Shown piece after piece: positions 15,955-25,099 of a stretch of 49,968 bases of DNA. The stretch is from contig JABFXA010000011.1 of the NCBI GenBank assembly GCA_013361955.1, positions 1 to 49,968 on the forward strand, read 5' to 3'. The notes beneath the pieces are model-generated. The model was given only the letters and a program-made list of their open reading frames with translations. It was not told the origin of the DNA and made no database searches. How positions within the stretch are numbered: the first letter of the stretch is position 1; every line of letters starts with the position of its first letter. The position numbers and the translations under genes were made by a program. The DNA comes from Nocardioidaceae bacterium. GTDB lineage: Bacteria; Actinomycetota; Actinomycetes; Propionibacteriales; Nocardioidaceae.

Positions 15955-17481
15955 TCAGCGGAGGGCGCGGACCGTGTCGACGGTGTCGGCCTCGTCGGCG
16001 GTCTTGTCGTCGCGGTAGCGCAGCACCCGGGCGAACCGGAGCGCCATCCCGCCGGGATAGCGGGTCGAGGTCTGGATGCCGTCGAAGGCGATCTCGACGA
16101 CCTGCTCGGGGCGGACGTGCACGACGTGCCGCTCGCGGGAGGTCTCCAGGTCGAGGAACCGCTTGGTCTGCCACTCGAGCATCTCGTCGGTCATGCCCTT
16201 GAAGGTCTTGCCCAGCATCACGAACCCGCCCTCGGGGTCGCGGGCGCCGAGGTGGATGTTGGACAGCCAGCCCTGCCGCCGGCCGCTGCCCCACTCGACG
16301 GCGAGCACCACCAGGTCGAGGGTGTGCCGGGGCTTCACCTTGACCCAGCCGGCGCCGCGCCGGCCGGCCTCGTAGGGCACCTCGAGCGACTTCACCACGA
16401 CGCCCTCGTGGCCGGCGGCGACCACCTCGTCGAACAGCCGCCGCGCCTCGGCCGGGTCGGCGGTGACGGTGCGCGGTACCACCAGGTCGGGCGGCAGCAC
16501 CTCGGTCAGCCGCGCGAACCGCTCGTGCCCGGGCGCGTCGACCAGGTCGTCGCCGTCGACGTGCAGCAGGTCGAAGACGTACGTCGTCAGCGGCACGTCG
16601 CGGCGCAGCGTGTCGACGTCGAGCCGGGAGGCGGTGCGGGCGCCGGTCTCCTGGAAGGGGCGGGCCCGGCCGTCGGGCGTGAGCGCGATCGCCTCGCCGT
16701 CGAGCACCAGCGTGTGCGCGGGCAACGCCTCGACGGCCTGGACCACCTCGGGCACCCGGTCGGTGATCTCGTCGAGGCTGCGGGTGTAGACGTGCACCTC
16801 GCCGGAGTGCTTGTGCAGCTGGACGCGGATCCCGTCGAGCTTGCTGTCGACCGCGACCTCGCCGCCGTCGGGCGCCGCCTTGGCGATCGCCTCCTCGACC
16901 GTGGTGGCGCTGGACGCCAGCATCGGCCGGACCGGACGGCCGGGGCGCAACGTGAACGCGTCGAGCGCCTCGAGGCCGCCGGTGAGCGCCGCCGCGGCGA
17001 CCGGGGGAGTGGACCCCGCGAACATCGACGCCCGGCGGACCGCCGCCGCGGGCAGCCCGGAGGCCACCGCCACGGCCTCCAGCATCAGGCCGTCGAGCGC
17101 GCCTTGCCGGAGCTCGCCGGAGACCAGTCCGGCGAGGTAGTGCTGCTCGTCGCGGGTGGCCCGGCCGAACAGCCCATCGGCCAGCTCGGTGCGCCGCCCC
17201 TGGGAACCGGCGCCGGCGACCGCGGCGAGGGCCTCGAAGGTCTCGTGCACCTCGCCCACGGTCAGCGACGGCTCCTCGGCGGGCTCGGGCAGCTTCTGCA
17301 GGCTGCGCCAGCCGAGGCCGGTGCGGCGCTGGCGCAGGGCGCCGGACAGGTAGGAGGTGGCGGTCTCCACCTCGTCGGGCGCGGCCTTCGCGAGCGCGGT
17401 GGCGAGCGCGGCCACCTTGGCCTTGCGCGAGCGCGTCGCGCGCACCTCGTGGGAGGCGTGGACCAGGTCGGCGAGCAGCAC
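15955..17481 (-). CDS. ligB: ATP-dependent DNA ligase (LigB type)
   Basis: 508-residue ATP-dependent ligase. The N-terminal DNA-binding domain occupies about 1-185. The adenylation motif [10 protein letters not shown] gives nucleophile Lys214; other nucleotidyltransferase motifs are [27 protein letters not shown] and WVKVKP; the C-terminal OB fold ends near residue 505. Length and the start [13 protein letters not shown] resemble M. tuberculosis LigB (507 aa). The GTG at 17481 is fixed by this N-terminal similarity. Replication uses the NAD-dependent LigA, so this enzyme is an accessory repair ligase; it is divergent from alkA. Confidence 0.92.
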   Translation of the reverse strand: MLLADLVHASHEVRATRSRKAKVAALATALAKAAPDEVETATSYLSGALRQRRTGLGWRSLQKLPEPAEEPSLTVGEVHETFEALAAVAGAGSQGRRTELADGLFGRATRDEQHYLAGLVSGELRQGALDGLMLEAVAVASGLPAAAVRRASMFAGSTPPVAAAALTGGLEALDAFTLRPGRPVRPMLASSATTVEEAIAKAAPDGGEVAVDSKLDGIRVQLHKHSGEVHVYTRSLDEITDRVPEVVQAVEALPAHTLVLDGEAIALTPDGRARPFQETGARTASRLDVDTLRRDVPLTTYVFDLLHVDGDDLVDAPGHERFARLTEVLPPDLVVPRTVTADPAEARRLFDEVVAAGHEGVVVKSLEVPYEAGRRGAGWVKVKPRHTLDLVVLAVEWGSGRRQGWLSNIHLGARDPEGGFVMLGKTFKGMTDEMLEWQTKRFLDLETSRERHVVHVRPEQVVEIAFDGIQTSTRYPGGMALRFARVLRYRDDKTADEADTVDTVRALR

Positions 17482-17624
17482 CTCGCCATTGTGTCCGAGC
17501 GCGCCGACAACGACGCCGACCGGAGCGGCCCCGCCCCGCCGGTTGAGGTGCGAGCGGGCTACCGCGAGCCTCGAAACCAGGAGGTGCGGGGCTTGGTGGC
17601 GGGAGCGGCTCGTAGCCTGGCCCC

Positions 17625-18542
17625 GTGTCGGAGCAGGAGCGGGTGTGGCGGCCGGAGTGGCCGTGCCCGGTCGGGCAGGTGCTCCGGATCCTGCGCCACG
17701 GCGGGGGTGACCCGACGTTCCGGACCGACCCCGACGGCACGATCTGGCGGGGGATCCGCACCCCGGTAGGACCCGCGACGCTGCAGATCCGGCCGCACCC
17801 GGACCTCGGTGAGGTGCGGGCCACCGCGTGGGGCGACGGCGCGGCGTGGGCGCTGGACTCGCTGCCCGCGATGCTGGGCGCCGCGGACGACCCCAGCGGG
17901 TTCGCGCCCGAGCACCCGGTGCTCGCCGAGCTGCACCGCCGGCTCGGGCACTGGCGGCTGACCAGGACCGGCCTGGTCATGGAGACGCTGGTGCCGGCGA
18001 TCATCGAGCAGAAGGTGACCGGGCAGGAGGCCTTCGCGGGCTTCCGGATGCTGGTGTACCGCTTCGGCGAGCGGGCGCCCGGTCCCGGCGCGGACCGGGG
18101 CTTGTGGGTGCAGCCCGCGCCGGAGACCCTGCGGCTGGTGCCCTCCTGGGACTGGCTGCGGATGCACGTCGACCCGGCCCGCTCCCGCGCCGTCGTCCGG
18201 GCCGCGCAGGTCGCCTCGTCGCTGGAGCGGACCGTCGGGCTGCCGCACGACGAGACCGACCGGCGGCTGCGGTCGCTGCCCGGGGTCGGGGTGTGGACCA
18301 GCGCCGAGGTGCGGTTCCGGGTGCACGGCGACGCCGACGCGGTGAGCTTCGGCGACTACCACGTCGCCAAGAACATCGGCTGGGCGCTGACCGGCGCCGA
18401 GGTCGACGACGACGGGCTCGCGGAGCTGCTCGAGCCGTACCGGCCGCACCGGTACCGCGTGCAGCGGCTCGTCGAGCTCGGCGGGCTCAGCCGGCCCCGG
18501 CGGGGTCCGCGGATGGCGCCGCGGACCCACCTGCCCACCTGA
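17625..18542 (+). CDS. alkA: DNA-3-methyladenine glycosylase (AlkA-like)
   Basis: 305-residue HhH-GPD glycosylase that removes alkylated bases. The helix-hairpin-helix reads [14 protein letters not shown] and the catalytic Asp is in [28 protein letters not shown] is the conserved start of the HhH domain. No ferrous cluster Cys set is visible. The GTG start is 6 nt after TAGCCT, so the mRNA is probably leaderless. It is divergent from ligB. Its last 56 bp overlap the convergent small gene. Confidence 0.9.
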   Translation: MSEQERVWRPEWPCPVGQVLRILRHGGGDPTFRTDPDGTIWRGIRTPVGPATLQIRPHPDLGEVRATAWGDGAAWALDSLPAMLGAADDPSGFAPEHPVLAELHRRLGHWRLTRTGLVMETLVPAIIEQKVTGQEAFAGFRMLVYRFGERAPGPGADRGLWVQPAPETLRLVPSWDWLRMHVDPARSRAVVRAAQVASSLERTVGLPHDETDRRLRSLPGVGVWTSAEVRFRVHGDADAVSFGDYHVAKNIGWALTGAEVDDDGLAELLEPYRPHRYRVQRLVELGGLSRPRRGPRMAPRTHLPT

Positions 18543-18843
18543 GCACTGTCACCCGGCCGCCGTGCACGACGGCGCGCAGCCGCACCCGGTCGGTGCCCTT
18601 GTCGCAGAGCTCGTAACGTCCGGCCGCCAGCGCCGGGAACACCAGCGACGGCACCGTGCCGGCACCCACGGGCCGCGCCACCACCGCGACGTGCGGGCGG
18701 TGCCCGGTACGTCGCCGGCCCGCCGGGCGCACCTCCACCTCGACCCCGAGCGTCTCCTCCGGCATCGAGACCACCAGGGCGCCGACGTCGTCGCCGATGT
18801 CGAGCAGCACCGAGCCCTGTCCGGCGTACGGGTTCTCACTCAT
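18487..18843 (-). CDS. Small protein linked to DUF4331 (sometimes annotated phospholipase)
   Basis: 118-residue protein opening MSENPYAGQGSVLLDIG and continuing as beta strands (ALVVSMPEETLGVEVEVRP, HVAVVARP, PSLVFPALAAGRYELCD), an all-beta, perhaps Ig- or carboxypeptidase-regulatory-like fold. Similar proteins next to DUF4331 genes are labelled phospholipase, but I see no catalytic motif. The ATG overlaps the DUF4331 stop as ATGA, so it is translationally coupled. Its 3' end runs 56 bp antisense into alkA, an unusually long convergent overlap. Confidence 0.75.
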   Translation of the reverse strand: MSENPYAGQGSVLLDIGDDVGALVVSMPEETLGVEVEVRPAGRRRTGHRPHVAVVARPVGAGTVPSLVFPALAAGRYELCDKGTDRVRLRAVVHGGRVTVLRWAGGSAAPSADPAGAG

Positions 18844-20213
18844 GGCGACGACGTCCCCGGCATGGTCTGGTAGCCGCCGTTCGGCGTGCCCAGGTACGGG
18901 AACGCGTCGAGGAAGCCGCCGTTGTCGTCGGTGGTGCCGTCCTTGATGCCGGAGGCAGCCGCGTCCGGCGTGAACGAGGGGTCGACGAGCGGGATCGTGA
19001 GCCCCGCGATCGCCCGCAGCTCGACGGTGGTCACGTCGTCGCCGACGCGGCGGCCGTTCGGGAACCCGGCGGGGTCGCCCGCCACCAGGCCGAGCGGGTC
19101 CGGGCGCCGGGCGGGCGGCACCGCGACGTTGAGCCGCAGCATGTCCGCCTGGACCGGGCCGGTGAAGTTCTGGAAGCCGGGGACCACCCCCGACGGGATC
19201 CCGGTGAGCAGGATCGCGTTCAGGTCCGCGCGGGCCTTCCTGTACGCCGCGAGGTGCGGGAACACGCCGGGGTACAACGCCGGCAGCAGCCGCGCGAGCT
19301 CCGGGTGGTCGACGTACTGCGCGAAACGGGCGTCGCCGGCCGGCTCCCGGACGTTCCACTCGTCCTTGTCGGCCATCGGCACCAGCACCTCGTTGAACAG
19401 CGGGTTGCCCAGCCGCGAGACCTGCTGCCACGGGCCGTGGGACACCGTCCGGTGCGTGCGCGGGTCGAGGACCCGCGACCGGCGCCGGCTCGCGGTGGCC
19501 CACACCCCGATGACCGCCGAGGCGGCCGACACGTCCGTCGGGGTGCCGCCGTCGCGGGTCAGCTCCGAGATCGGCACCTGGACGGCGATCGTGTGCACGT
19601 TGAACGTCTTGGTGCCGTTCACGCCCACCGCCGCGGCGGAGGGGATCAGGTGCAGGTTCTGGAACGGCCGCAGGGTGCCCAGGTCGAAGATGCTGCCGAG
19701 GTCGACGTGGAAGCCCTCGGCCCGCTGCCCGGCGAAGACCTTCCGGTCGCCGACGGTGTGGAAGGTCTGCGCGGCGAGCGCGGCGTACCGCGGGGTGCTG
19801 CGCGGGCCGATGTTCACCGGCGGGCAGGCGAGCCCGGACGCCAGCGGCCGCTCGCGCCCGTCGCGGACCAGGCCGACCGAGAAGGTCTGCGGCCGGTTCC
19901 AGGTGGCGTCGGAGACGTCGGTGATCGGGCCGGTGTTGTAGAGGAACGTGTCGGGGTTGCGGATCTCGGTGTGGAACCGGAACCGGTAGCTCACGTCGGA
20001 GCGGGCGCGGCCGCCGTTCGACACGTGGATCTCGTAGCGGACGTCGTCGCCGAACTCGTAGAAGTTCGGGCCGCCGTCGGGCTTCTGCAGCGGGATGAAG
20101 TTGGCGACCAGCGTGACGGTGTCCGGCCGGTCCGGGCTCACGAACGCGTAGACGTCGGTGTTGTCGGCGACCGGGTCCTTCGAGATCTCCGGGGCCTCGC
20201 GGTGGGAGGACAC
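18840..20213 (-). CDS. DUF4331 domain protein
   Basis: 457-residue DUF4331 protein. It begins with the family hallmark SSHREAPEISKDPVADNTDVYAFVSPD (here split: SSHREAP, then ADNTDVYAF) and has VTLVANFIPLQKPDGGPNF, DLGSIFDLGTLRPFQ and, at the end, GGFLDAFPYLGTPNGGYQ. Function is unknown; the fold is expected to be beta-rich and many homologues are exported. This copy has no signal peptide, while the gene before it encodes a Tat signal, which may matter. GTG start with GGGAGGT 5 nt upstream, two bases after the preceding stop. Confidence 0.9.
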   Translation of the reverse strand: MSSHREAPEISKDPVADNTDVYAFVSPDRPDTVTLVANFIPLQKPDGGPNFYEFGDDVRYEIHVSNGGRARSDVSYRFRFHTEIRNPDTFLYNTGPITDVSDATWNRPQTFSVGLVRDGRERPLASGLACPPVNIGPRSTPRYAALAAQTFHTVGDRKVFAGQRAEGFHVDLGSIFDLGTLRPFQNLHLIPSAAAVGVNGTKTFNVHTIAVQVPISELTRDGGTPTDVSAASAVIGVWATASRRRSRVLDPRTHRTVSHGPWQQVSRLGNPLFNEVLVPMADKDEWNVREPAGDARFAQYVDHPELARLLPALYPGVFPHLAAYRKARADLNAILLTGIPSGVVPGFQNFTGPVQADMLRLNVAVPPARRPDPLGLVAGDPAGFPNGRRVGDDVTTVELRAIAGLTIPLVDPSFTPDAAASGIKDGTTDDNGGFLDAFPYLGTPNGGYQTMPGTSSP

Positions 20214-20215
20214 GA

Positions 20216-20470
20216 CTACCTCCCGGCCGCGTTCAGCAGGCGGTGCACCAGGTCGCGGTCGCGGACCTCGACCTCGCGCTCGCCGACGAGCAGGGTCACC
20301 CGGTCGTCGTCGGGGTCGGCGACGTACGCGACGACGGACTCCCGGGCACTGCCGGCGGTGCGCTGTGTCTCGGCGCCGAACGCGGCCGCGGGAGCCAGGA
20401 CTCCCGCTCCGGCCGCGGTCGCGCCGGCTCCGACGACGCCGAGGAAGCGGCGGCGTGTGGGTTCACTCAT
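20216..20470 (-). CDS. Small Tat-signal protein heading the DUF4331 operon
   Basis: 84-residue protein with a twin-arginine signal (PTRRRFLGVVGAGATAAGAG, cleavage near AAAFGAE) and a ~50-residue mature domain (VVAYVADPDDDRVTLLVGE) ending with RDLVHRLLNAA. The ATG at 20470 has a full GGAGGT 8 nt upstream, which decides the start over an in-frame ATG at 20524. The DUF4331 gene follows by two bases. A role as Tat carrier for the signal-less DUF4331 partner is inferred from order and spacing. Confidence 0.85.
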   Translation of the reverse strand: MSEPTRRRFLGVVGAGATAAGAGVLAPAAAFGAETQRTAGSARESVVAYVADPDDDRVTLLVGEREVEVRDRDLVHRLLNAAGR

Positions 20471-20598
20471 GACGATCGACCTCCGAATGACGGGCGGCTG
20501 CCCGCTCGCAGTCGCATGACTCATCGGGGGTTCGCGGGTGCCGACATCTCGGCTGGGCCGGTCCAGACCGTGCCGGGCCGCCCGGCAGACTGGGCCCC

Positions 20599-20982
20599 GT
20601 GAGCGAACCGGTGCGCATCATCAGGGGCAGCGACCTGCAGCCCGCCGACCCGACGCCCGGCATGGACCGCCGGCTGGCGTTCGAGCTGCCGACGCTGTGG
20701 TCGGGCCAGGTGGAGACCGCGCCCGGAGCGGTGTCCGGCTGGCACCACCACGACGTCAACACCTCGAGCCTGTACGTCGTGCGGGGCGTGCTCCGCCTCG
20801 AGTTCGAGGGGTACGACGGCTACGTCGACGCCGAGCCCGGCGACTTCGTGCACGTGCCGCCGTTCACGGTGCACCGGGAGAGCAACCCCACCGACGCCCC
20901 GTCGCTCGCGGTGATCGCGCGGATGGGCGGCGGCGTCCCCACGGTCAACGTCGACCCGCCGCCGGGTCGGCGGGACGGCTGA
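20599..20982 (+). CDS. Cupin-2 domain protein
   Basis: 127-residue single-domain cupin. Motif 1 is SGWHHHDVNTSSLYVVRG and motif 2 is PGDFVHVPPFTVHRESN, giving three or four metal-binding His. Activity cannot be deduced. GTG start 7 nt after CAGACT, so likely leaderless. It is divergent from the DUF4331 operon and its last 38 bp overlap the convergent SCO6745-family gene. Confidence 0.85.
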   Translation: MSEPVRIIRGSDLQPADPTPGMDRRLAFELPTLWSGQVETAPGAVSGWHHHDVNTSSLYVVRGVLRLEFEGYDGYVDAEPGDFVHVPPFTVHRESNPTDAPSLAVIARMGGGVPTVNVDPPPGRRDG

Positions 20983-21808
20983 GCGAGCGCGGCAGCACTC
21001 CCGACGCGAGCACCTGCTCGCGCAGCGGCGCCAGCAGCTCGTGCAGCCGGGTGGCCGCCGCAGGACCCGCGTGCGACCAGCCCGCGAGCGCGAGCCGGTC
21101 GGTGTCGTCCTCGATCGTGGTGCGGAACGCCCGGCCGGCCTCGGTGAACGCCCCTTCCTCGTCGAGCAGCCCGCGCTCGCGCAGCCGCGCCGACGCCGCG
21201 TCGTACTCGTCGTCGGTCCAGCCGCGGGTCTTGCGCAGGAACCGGGTGGTGCCGGAGTGCAGCCCGCCGAGCACGGTCGCCTCGACGGGGTCGAGCCCGG
21301 CCTGCTGCAGCACCGCCACGTGACCATCGCCGCGGTGCTCACGGACCAGGGTGCCCGCGTGCCAGATCGCGGTGAGGTCGTCGTCGGGCCAGGGCAGGTC
21401 TGCGTGCGCGGCGTACAGCGGGCGGCCCGCCGCGCCCAGCCCGGCGCACACCTCGCGGGCGAGGCCGACGGCCTCGGCCAGGTCGGGCTCGCCGAGCACC
21501 CGGCGCAGCGCCGCCGCGACCCCCGAACGGCGGGCCTCGACGACCTGCTCGGGGGTGGCCCGCTGCCACGAGGACGGCAGCGCCGCCTCGACCAGGCGCG
21601 GCGCGAACACGTAGAACGTGGCCACCACCGGCCCCGGGCCGACCGGTCCGAACGCGGCCGCGCGACCGGGGAAGTAGGCGAGCAGCGGGTCGAGGCCGAG
21701 GCCGGTGAAGGCCTCGCTCACCTCGGGCGCGAAGTAGCCCACGACGTGCAGCGTCTCCAGGTCGCGCCAGGCCCGCCGGGACGTCCGGGTGAGGTCATCG
21801 GTCGGCAT
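20945..21808 (-). CDS. SCO6745 family protein
   Basis: 287-residue mainly helical protein, recognised as the SCO6745 family by LETLHVVGYFAPEVSEAF, GRAAAFGPVGPGPVVATFYVF and LHSGTTRFLRKTRGWTDDEYD; the C-terminal part resembles a winged helix (SARLRERGLLDEEGAFTEAG), so it may bind DNA like MarR regulators. Function unknown. The ATG is 7 nt after TAGGTT (leaderless). It is divergent from the acyl-CoA ligase and overlaps the convergent cupin. Confidence 0.82.
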   Translation of the reverse strand: MPTDDLTRTSRRAWRDLETLHVVGYFAPEVSEAFTGLGLDPLLAYFPGRAAAFGPVGPGPVVATFYVFAPRLVEAALPSSWQRATPEQVVEARRSGVAAALRRVLGEPDLAEAVGLAREVCAGLGAAGRPLYAAHADLPWPDDDLTAIWHAGTLVREHRGDGHVAVLQQAGLDPVEATVLGGLHSGTTRFLRKTRGWTDDEYDAASARLRERGLLDEEGAFTEAGRAFRTTIEDDTDRLALAGWSHAGPAAATRLHELLAPLREQVLASGVLPRSLSRPADPAAGRR

Positions 21809-21885
21809 GGATCCGAACCTAGACGGGGTTGGTGGACCAAGGCAGGATCGGGGCAGGTGACGGCCCCCACACGAGAGGCACGAGC

Positions 21886-23532
21886 ATGCGCAGCACCATG
21901 CAGGAGTTCCCGCTGACCATCGGCGCGATCCGGCGACACGCAGCCGCCGTGCACCCCGACGGCCAGGTGATCACCGCGACGGCGGACGGCTCCCGCTCGC
22001 AGACCTACGGCGAGCTCGGCCTGCGTGCCGCCCGTCTGGCCAACGGGCTCCGGTCCCTGGGCATCGACGGCGACCAACGGGTGGCGACGTTCCAGTGGAA
22101 CAACGCCGAGCACCTCGAGGCCTACCTGGCGATCCCGTCGATGGGGGCGGTGCTGCACACCCTGAACATCCGGCTGTTCCCCGAGCAGCTGGTCTACATC
22201 GCCAACCACGCCGAGGACCGGGTGGTCATCGTCGACGACTCGCTGGTGCCGCTGCTCGCCAAGCACCTGCCGCAGCTCGAGACGATCGAGCACGTGCTGG
22301 TCGCCGGTCCCGAGGCGGCGTCCGCCGACCTCGACGCGCTGCGGTCCTCCGGCAAGGAGGTGCACCTCTACGAGGAGGTGCTCGCCGACCAGCCGGAGAC
22401 CTTCGAGTGGCCGGAGATCGACGAGCGCGACGCCAGCGCGATGTGCTACACCTCCGGCACCACCGGCAACCCGAAGGGCGTCGTCTACAGCCACCGGACG
22501 TCGTACCTGCACTCGATGGGCGTGGCCCTCGGCATCTGCAGCGGGATGACCTGGCACGACCGGGTGCTGCCGATCGTGCCGATGTTCCACGCCAACGCGT
22601 GGGGCCTCCCGTACGCCGCCCTGATGACCGGCGCCTCGCTGGTGATGCCCGACCGCTGGCTGCAGGCCGAGCCGCTGTGCCGGTTCATGCGCGAGGCCCG
22701 GCCGACCATGTCCGGCGCGGTGCCGACGGTGTGGAGCGACGTGCTCAACCACCTCGACCAGAACCCCGACATCAACCTGTCCGACCACCTCAAGCTGGTG
22801 CTCTGCGGCGGGTCGGCGGTGCCGGTGTCGCTGCAGCAGGCGCTGGAGGACCGGCACGGCATCTACGTGAAGCAGGCCTGGGGGATGACCGAGACCTCCC
22901 CGGTCGCGTCCGCGGCCGGCGCGCCCCTCGGCGTCGAGGGCGACGACGTGTGGCACTACCGCGGCGGGCAGGGCCGGCTGCTGCCCGGGGTCGAGGGCCG
23001 CATCGTCGGCGACGACGGCCAAGAGGCCGCCCGCGACGGCGAGGCGGTCGGCGAGCTCGAGGTCCGCGGCGCCTGGGTCACCGGTGCCTACTACAAGGAC
23101 GACGACGCGGAGAAGTTCCGCGACGGCTGGCTGCGCACCGGCGACGTCGGCAAGCTCGACCCGCTCGGCTACATCACGCTCACCGACCGGTCCAAGGACG
23201 TGATCAAGTCCGGCGGCGAGTGGATCTCCTCGGTCGACCTGGAGAACGCCCTGATGGCGCACCCCGACGTCCTCGAGGCCGCCGTCGTCGGCATCCCCGA
23301 CGAGAAGTGGCAGGAGCGGCCGCTCGCCTCGGTGGTGCTGCGCGAGGGCGCGACGGTCAAGCCGGCCGAGCTGCGCGACTTCCTCGCCGACTCGGTGGCG
23401 AAGTGGCAGCTCCCCGACGCGTGGACGTTCATCGAGTCGGTCCCGCGGACCTCGGTCGGCAAGTTCGACAAGAAGGTCATCCGCAAGTGGTACGCCGACG
23501 GCGACCTGGAGGTGCGGAGCGCGCAGGACTGA
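21886..23532 (+). CDS. Long-chain fatty-acid--CoA ligase
   Basis: 548-residue ANL-superfamily acyl-CoA synthetase that activates a fatty acid through acyl-AMP. The P-loop is YTSGTTGNPKGVVYSH, followed by YGMTET-like WGMTETSPV, WLRTGDVG, the hinge Lys region DRSKDVIKSGGEWIS, and the catalytic Lys region TSVGKFDKKVIRK near the C terminus. ATG at 21886 has GAGAGG 7 nt upstream; an in-frame ATG at 21829 lies in the promoter of the divergent gene. It supplies substrate for the beta-oxidation genes elsewhere in the window. Confidence 0.93.
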   Translation: MRSTMQEFPLTIGAIRRHAAAVHPDGQVITATADGSRSQTYGELGLRAARLANGLRSLGIDGDQRVATFQWNNAEHLEAYLAIPSMGAVLHTLNIRLFPEQLVYIANHAEDRVVIVDDSLVPLLAKHLPQLETIEHVLVAGPEAASADLDALRSSGKEVHLYEEVLADQPETFEWPEIDERDASAMCYTSGTTGNPKGVVYSHRTSYLHSMGVALGICSGMTWHDRVLPIVPMFHANAWGLPYAALMTGASLVMPDRWLQAEPLCRFMREARPTMSGAVPTVWSDVLNHLDQNPDINLSDHLKLVLCGGSAVPVSLQQALEDRHGIYVKQAWGMTETSPVASAAGAPLGVEGDDVWHYRGGQGRLLPGVEGRIVGDDGQEAARDGEAVGELEVRGAWVTGAYYKDDDAEKFRDGWLRTGDVGKLDPLGYITLTDRSKDVIKSGGEWISSVDLENALMAHPDVLEAAVVGIPDEKWQERPLASVVLREGATVKPAELRDFLADSVAKWQLPDAWTFIESVPRTSVGKFDKKVIRKWYADGDLEVRSAQD

Positions 23533-23546
23533 CCCGGTCGGCCGGC

Positions 23547-23717
23547 CTACCCGTCGTCGGACTCGAGGCGCTCGACGTCCACGTCGAGCTGGTGCAGCAG
23601 TGCGGCGTCGCGCCGGGTGTCCACCGTGCGGGGCAGCGCGCACTCGGCCTGCTGCGCCCGGTCGTGGTCACCCTGCGCGCGGAGCGCGGCCGAGACGGCC
23701 TCCTTGTCGACCTGCAA
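23547..23717 (-). CDS. 56-aa acidic protein, TTG start
   Basis: 56 residues beginning (L/M)QVDKEAVSAALRAQGDHD and continuing RAQQAECALPRTVDTRRD, with a helical, acidic tail ending LESDDG. A GGGAGGG box precedes the TTG by 8 nt. I recall similar small proteins (xxVxKExVxxxLRxxGDHDRAxxAxxxLPxxVDT) in Nocardioides, with no known function. The reading frame is easy to miss because it lacks ATG/GTG. It lies 14 bp from the convergent ligase stop and downstream of the phospholipase-D-like gene's opposite end. Confidence 0.68.
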   Translation of the reverse strand: MQVDKEAVSAALRAQGDHDRAQQAECALPRTVDTRRDAALLHQLDVDVERLESDDG

Positions 23718-23799
23718 CGGGTCTCCCTCCCCAGGGATCGATGAGTCGGTCAGCGAACGTTCCCCTCGACAAGGGCGTACCCAGCGGACGCGGCGCTAT

Positions 23800-25056
23800 T
23801 CAGAGCAGCGGGCGGAGCGGTGCCAGCACCAGCTCGGTGAACTTCTTGTGCATCCCGCGCGCGGCCCAGGTCTCGGCGGTCAGCTCGACGGTGTTGGACA
23901 GGTCGGTCTCGAAGATCCGCTCCATCTCCGCGGCCAGGTCGGCGTCGATGAACTCCACGTTGATCTCGTAGTTGCCGGTCATGGAGAGCCGGTCGATGTT
24001 CGCCGTACCGACCGTCGACCAGCGGCCGTCGATCGTCGAGGTCTTCGCGTGCACCATCGCACCCTGGAACCGGAAGATCCGCACCCCGGCGGCGAGCATC
24101 TCGCCGTAGTAGCCGCGGGAGAGCCAGTCGGCGACCACGTGGTTCGAGGTGGCCGGCACCAGCAGGCGTACGTCGACCCCGCGGCGCGCGGCGTCCATGA
24201 TGGCCTCGACGAAGTCGGCGTCGGGGATGAAGTAGGCGTGCGTCATCCAGATCCGGCTGGACGCGCGGTTGATCGCCTCGAGGTACATCGACCGGATCGG
24301 GAACATCCACAGCCGCGGCACGTTGCGGTGCACCCGGATCCGCGGCTCCCAGTCGGCGGCGGTCTCGAGCAGGAGCGGCCGGACGCCGTGCCGGGGCCGG
24401 CGGTTCAGGTTGAAGAAGTCCGCGTAGGCCCGCTTCAGGTCCCACACCCCGGGACCGGTGACCCGGACGTGGGTGTCGCGCCACTCGGTGGCGTAGGCGC
24501 TGCCGACGTTGTAGCCGCCGACGAAGCCCACCTCGTCGTCGACGACCAGGATCTTGCGGTGGTCGCGGCCGTAGCGGCGCAGGTCGAAGAACCGCCAGCC
24601 GGCGTTGTAGAGCGGGTACTCCAGCACCTTCAGCCGCGGGCCGAAGCGCTTGAACGCCGGGCTCACCACGAGGTTCGCGAACCCGTCGTAGATCGCGTAC
24701 ACCTCGACCCCACGGCCGGCCGCCTCGCTGAGCGCGCGCTTGAAGCGCTCGCCCATCTCGTCGCCCTTCCAGATGTAGGACTCGAAGAGGATCTGCTCCC
24801 GGGCGCCCTCGATGGCGGCCAGCATGTCGTCGTACAGGTCCTGGCCGTAGGTGTACGTCGTGACCGTGCCGTCGCCGATGCTGACGGTCGACGGCGACGT
24901 CGTGGGGAACGGCTTCGGGCGCTTGCCGCGGCGCCGGTAGGAGTCCACCAGCGTCAGCACGAGCGCGAGCAGGAGCTGGAGGCCGAACAGCCCGAGCACC
25001 ACGCGTCGGACGAGGTCGGCGAGGGTGGTTGGAACAGACGACTGTGACCGGCCCAC
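23800..25056 (-). CDS. Membrane phospholipase D-like protein (cardiolipin synthase type)
   Basis: 418-residue PLD-superfamily enzyme with one N-terminal membrane helix (about 17-38) and two HKD motifs: [19 protein letters not shown] (His166, Lys168, Asp173) and [21 protein letters not shown] (His336, Lys338). This is the layout of Cls-type cardiolipin synthases and of related uncharacterised actinobacterial enzymes. It would act on phosphatidyl groups at the membrane. GTG start at 25056; divergent from uvrB with 43 bp between starts. Confidence 0.88.
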   Translation of the reverse strand: MGRSQSSVPTTLADLVRRVVLGLFGLQLLLALVLTLVDSYRRRGKRPKPFPTTSPSTVSIGDGTVTTYTYGQDLYDDMLAAIEGAREQILFESYIWKGDEMGERFKRALSEAAGRGVEVYAIYDGFANLVVSPAFKRFGPRLKVLEYPLYNAGWRFFDLRRYGRDHRKILVVDDEVGFVGGYNVGSAYATEWRDTHVRVTGPGVWDLKRAYADFFNLNRRPRHGVRPLLLETAADWEPRIRVHRNVPRLWMFPIRSMYLEAINRASSRIWMTHAYFIPDADFVEAIMDAARRGVDVRLLVPATSNHVVADWLSRGYYGEMLAAGVRIFRFQGAMVHAKTSTIDGRWSTVGTANIDRLSMTGNYEINVEFIDADLAAEMERIFETDLSNTVELTAETWAARGMHKKFTELVLAPLRPLL

Positions 25057-25086
25057 GACGGAAATCTACCTGTCGGACCCGGCACG

Positions 25087-25092
25087 TAGGCT
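25087..25092 (+). promoter_or_regulatory. uvrB leaderless -10 element
   Basis: TAGGCT lies 7 nt before the uvrB ATG, and no Shine-Dalgarno sequence precedes that ATG, so transcription probably starts at or next to the A of ATG. The same spacing recurs at a dozen other starts in this window. No SOS box is visible in the 43-bp uvrB upstream region. Confidence 0.45.
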
Positions 25093-25099
25093 GACCGGC

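Noticed and set aside
23767-23785. GTACCCAGC upstream of the 56-aa gene as another copy of the thiolase motif
   Set aside because: Only the first 9 bases agree, the AGTAAC half is missing, and it is not placed at a promoter of a lipid gene.
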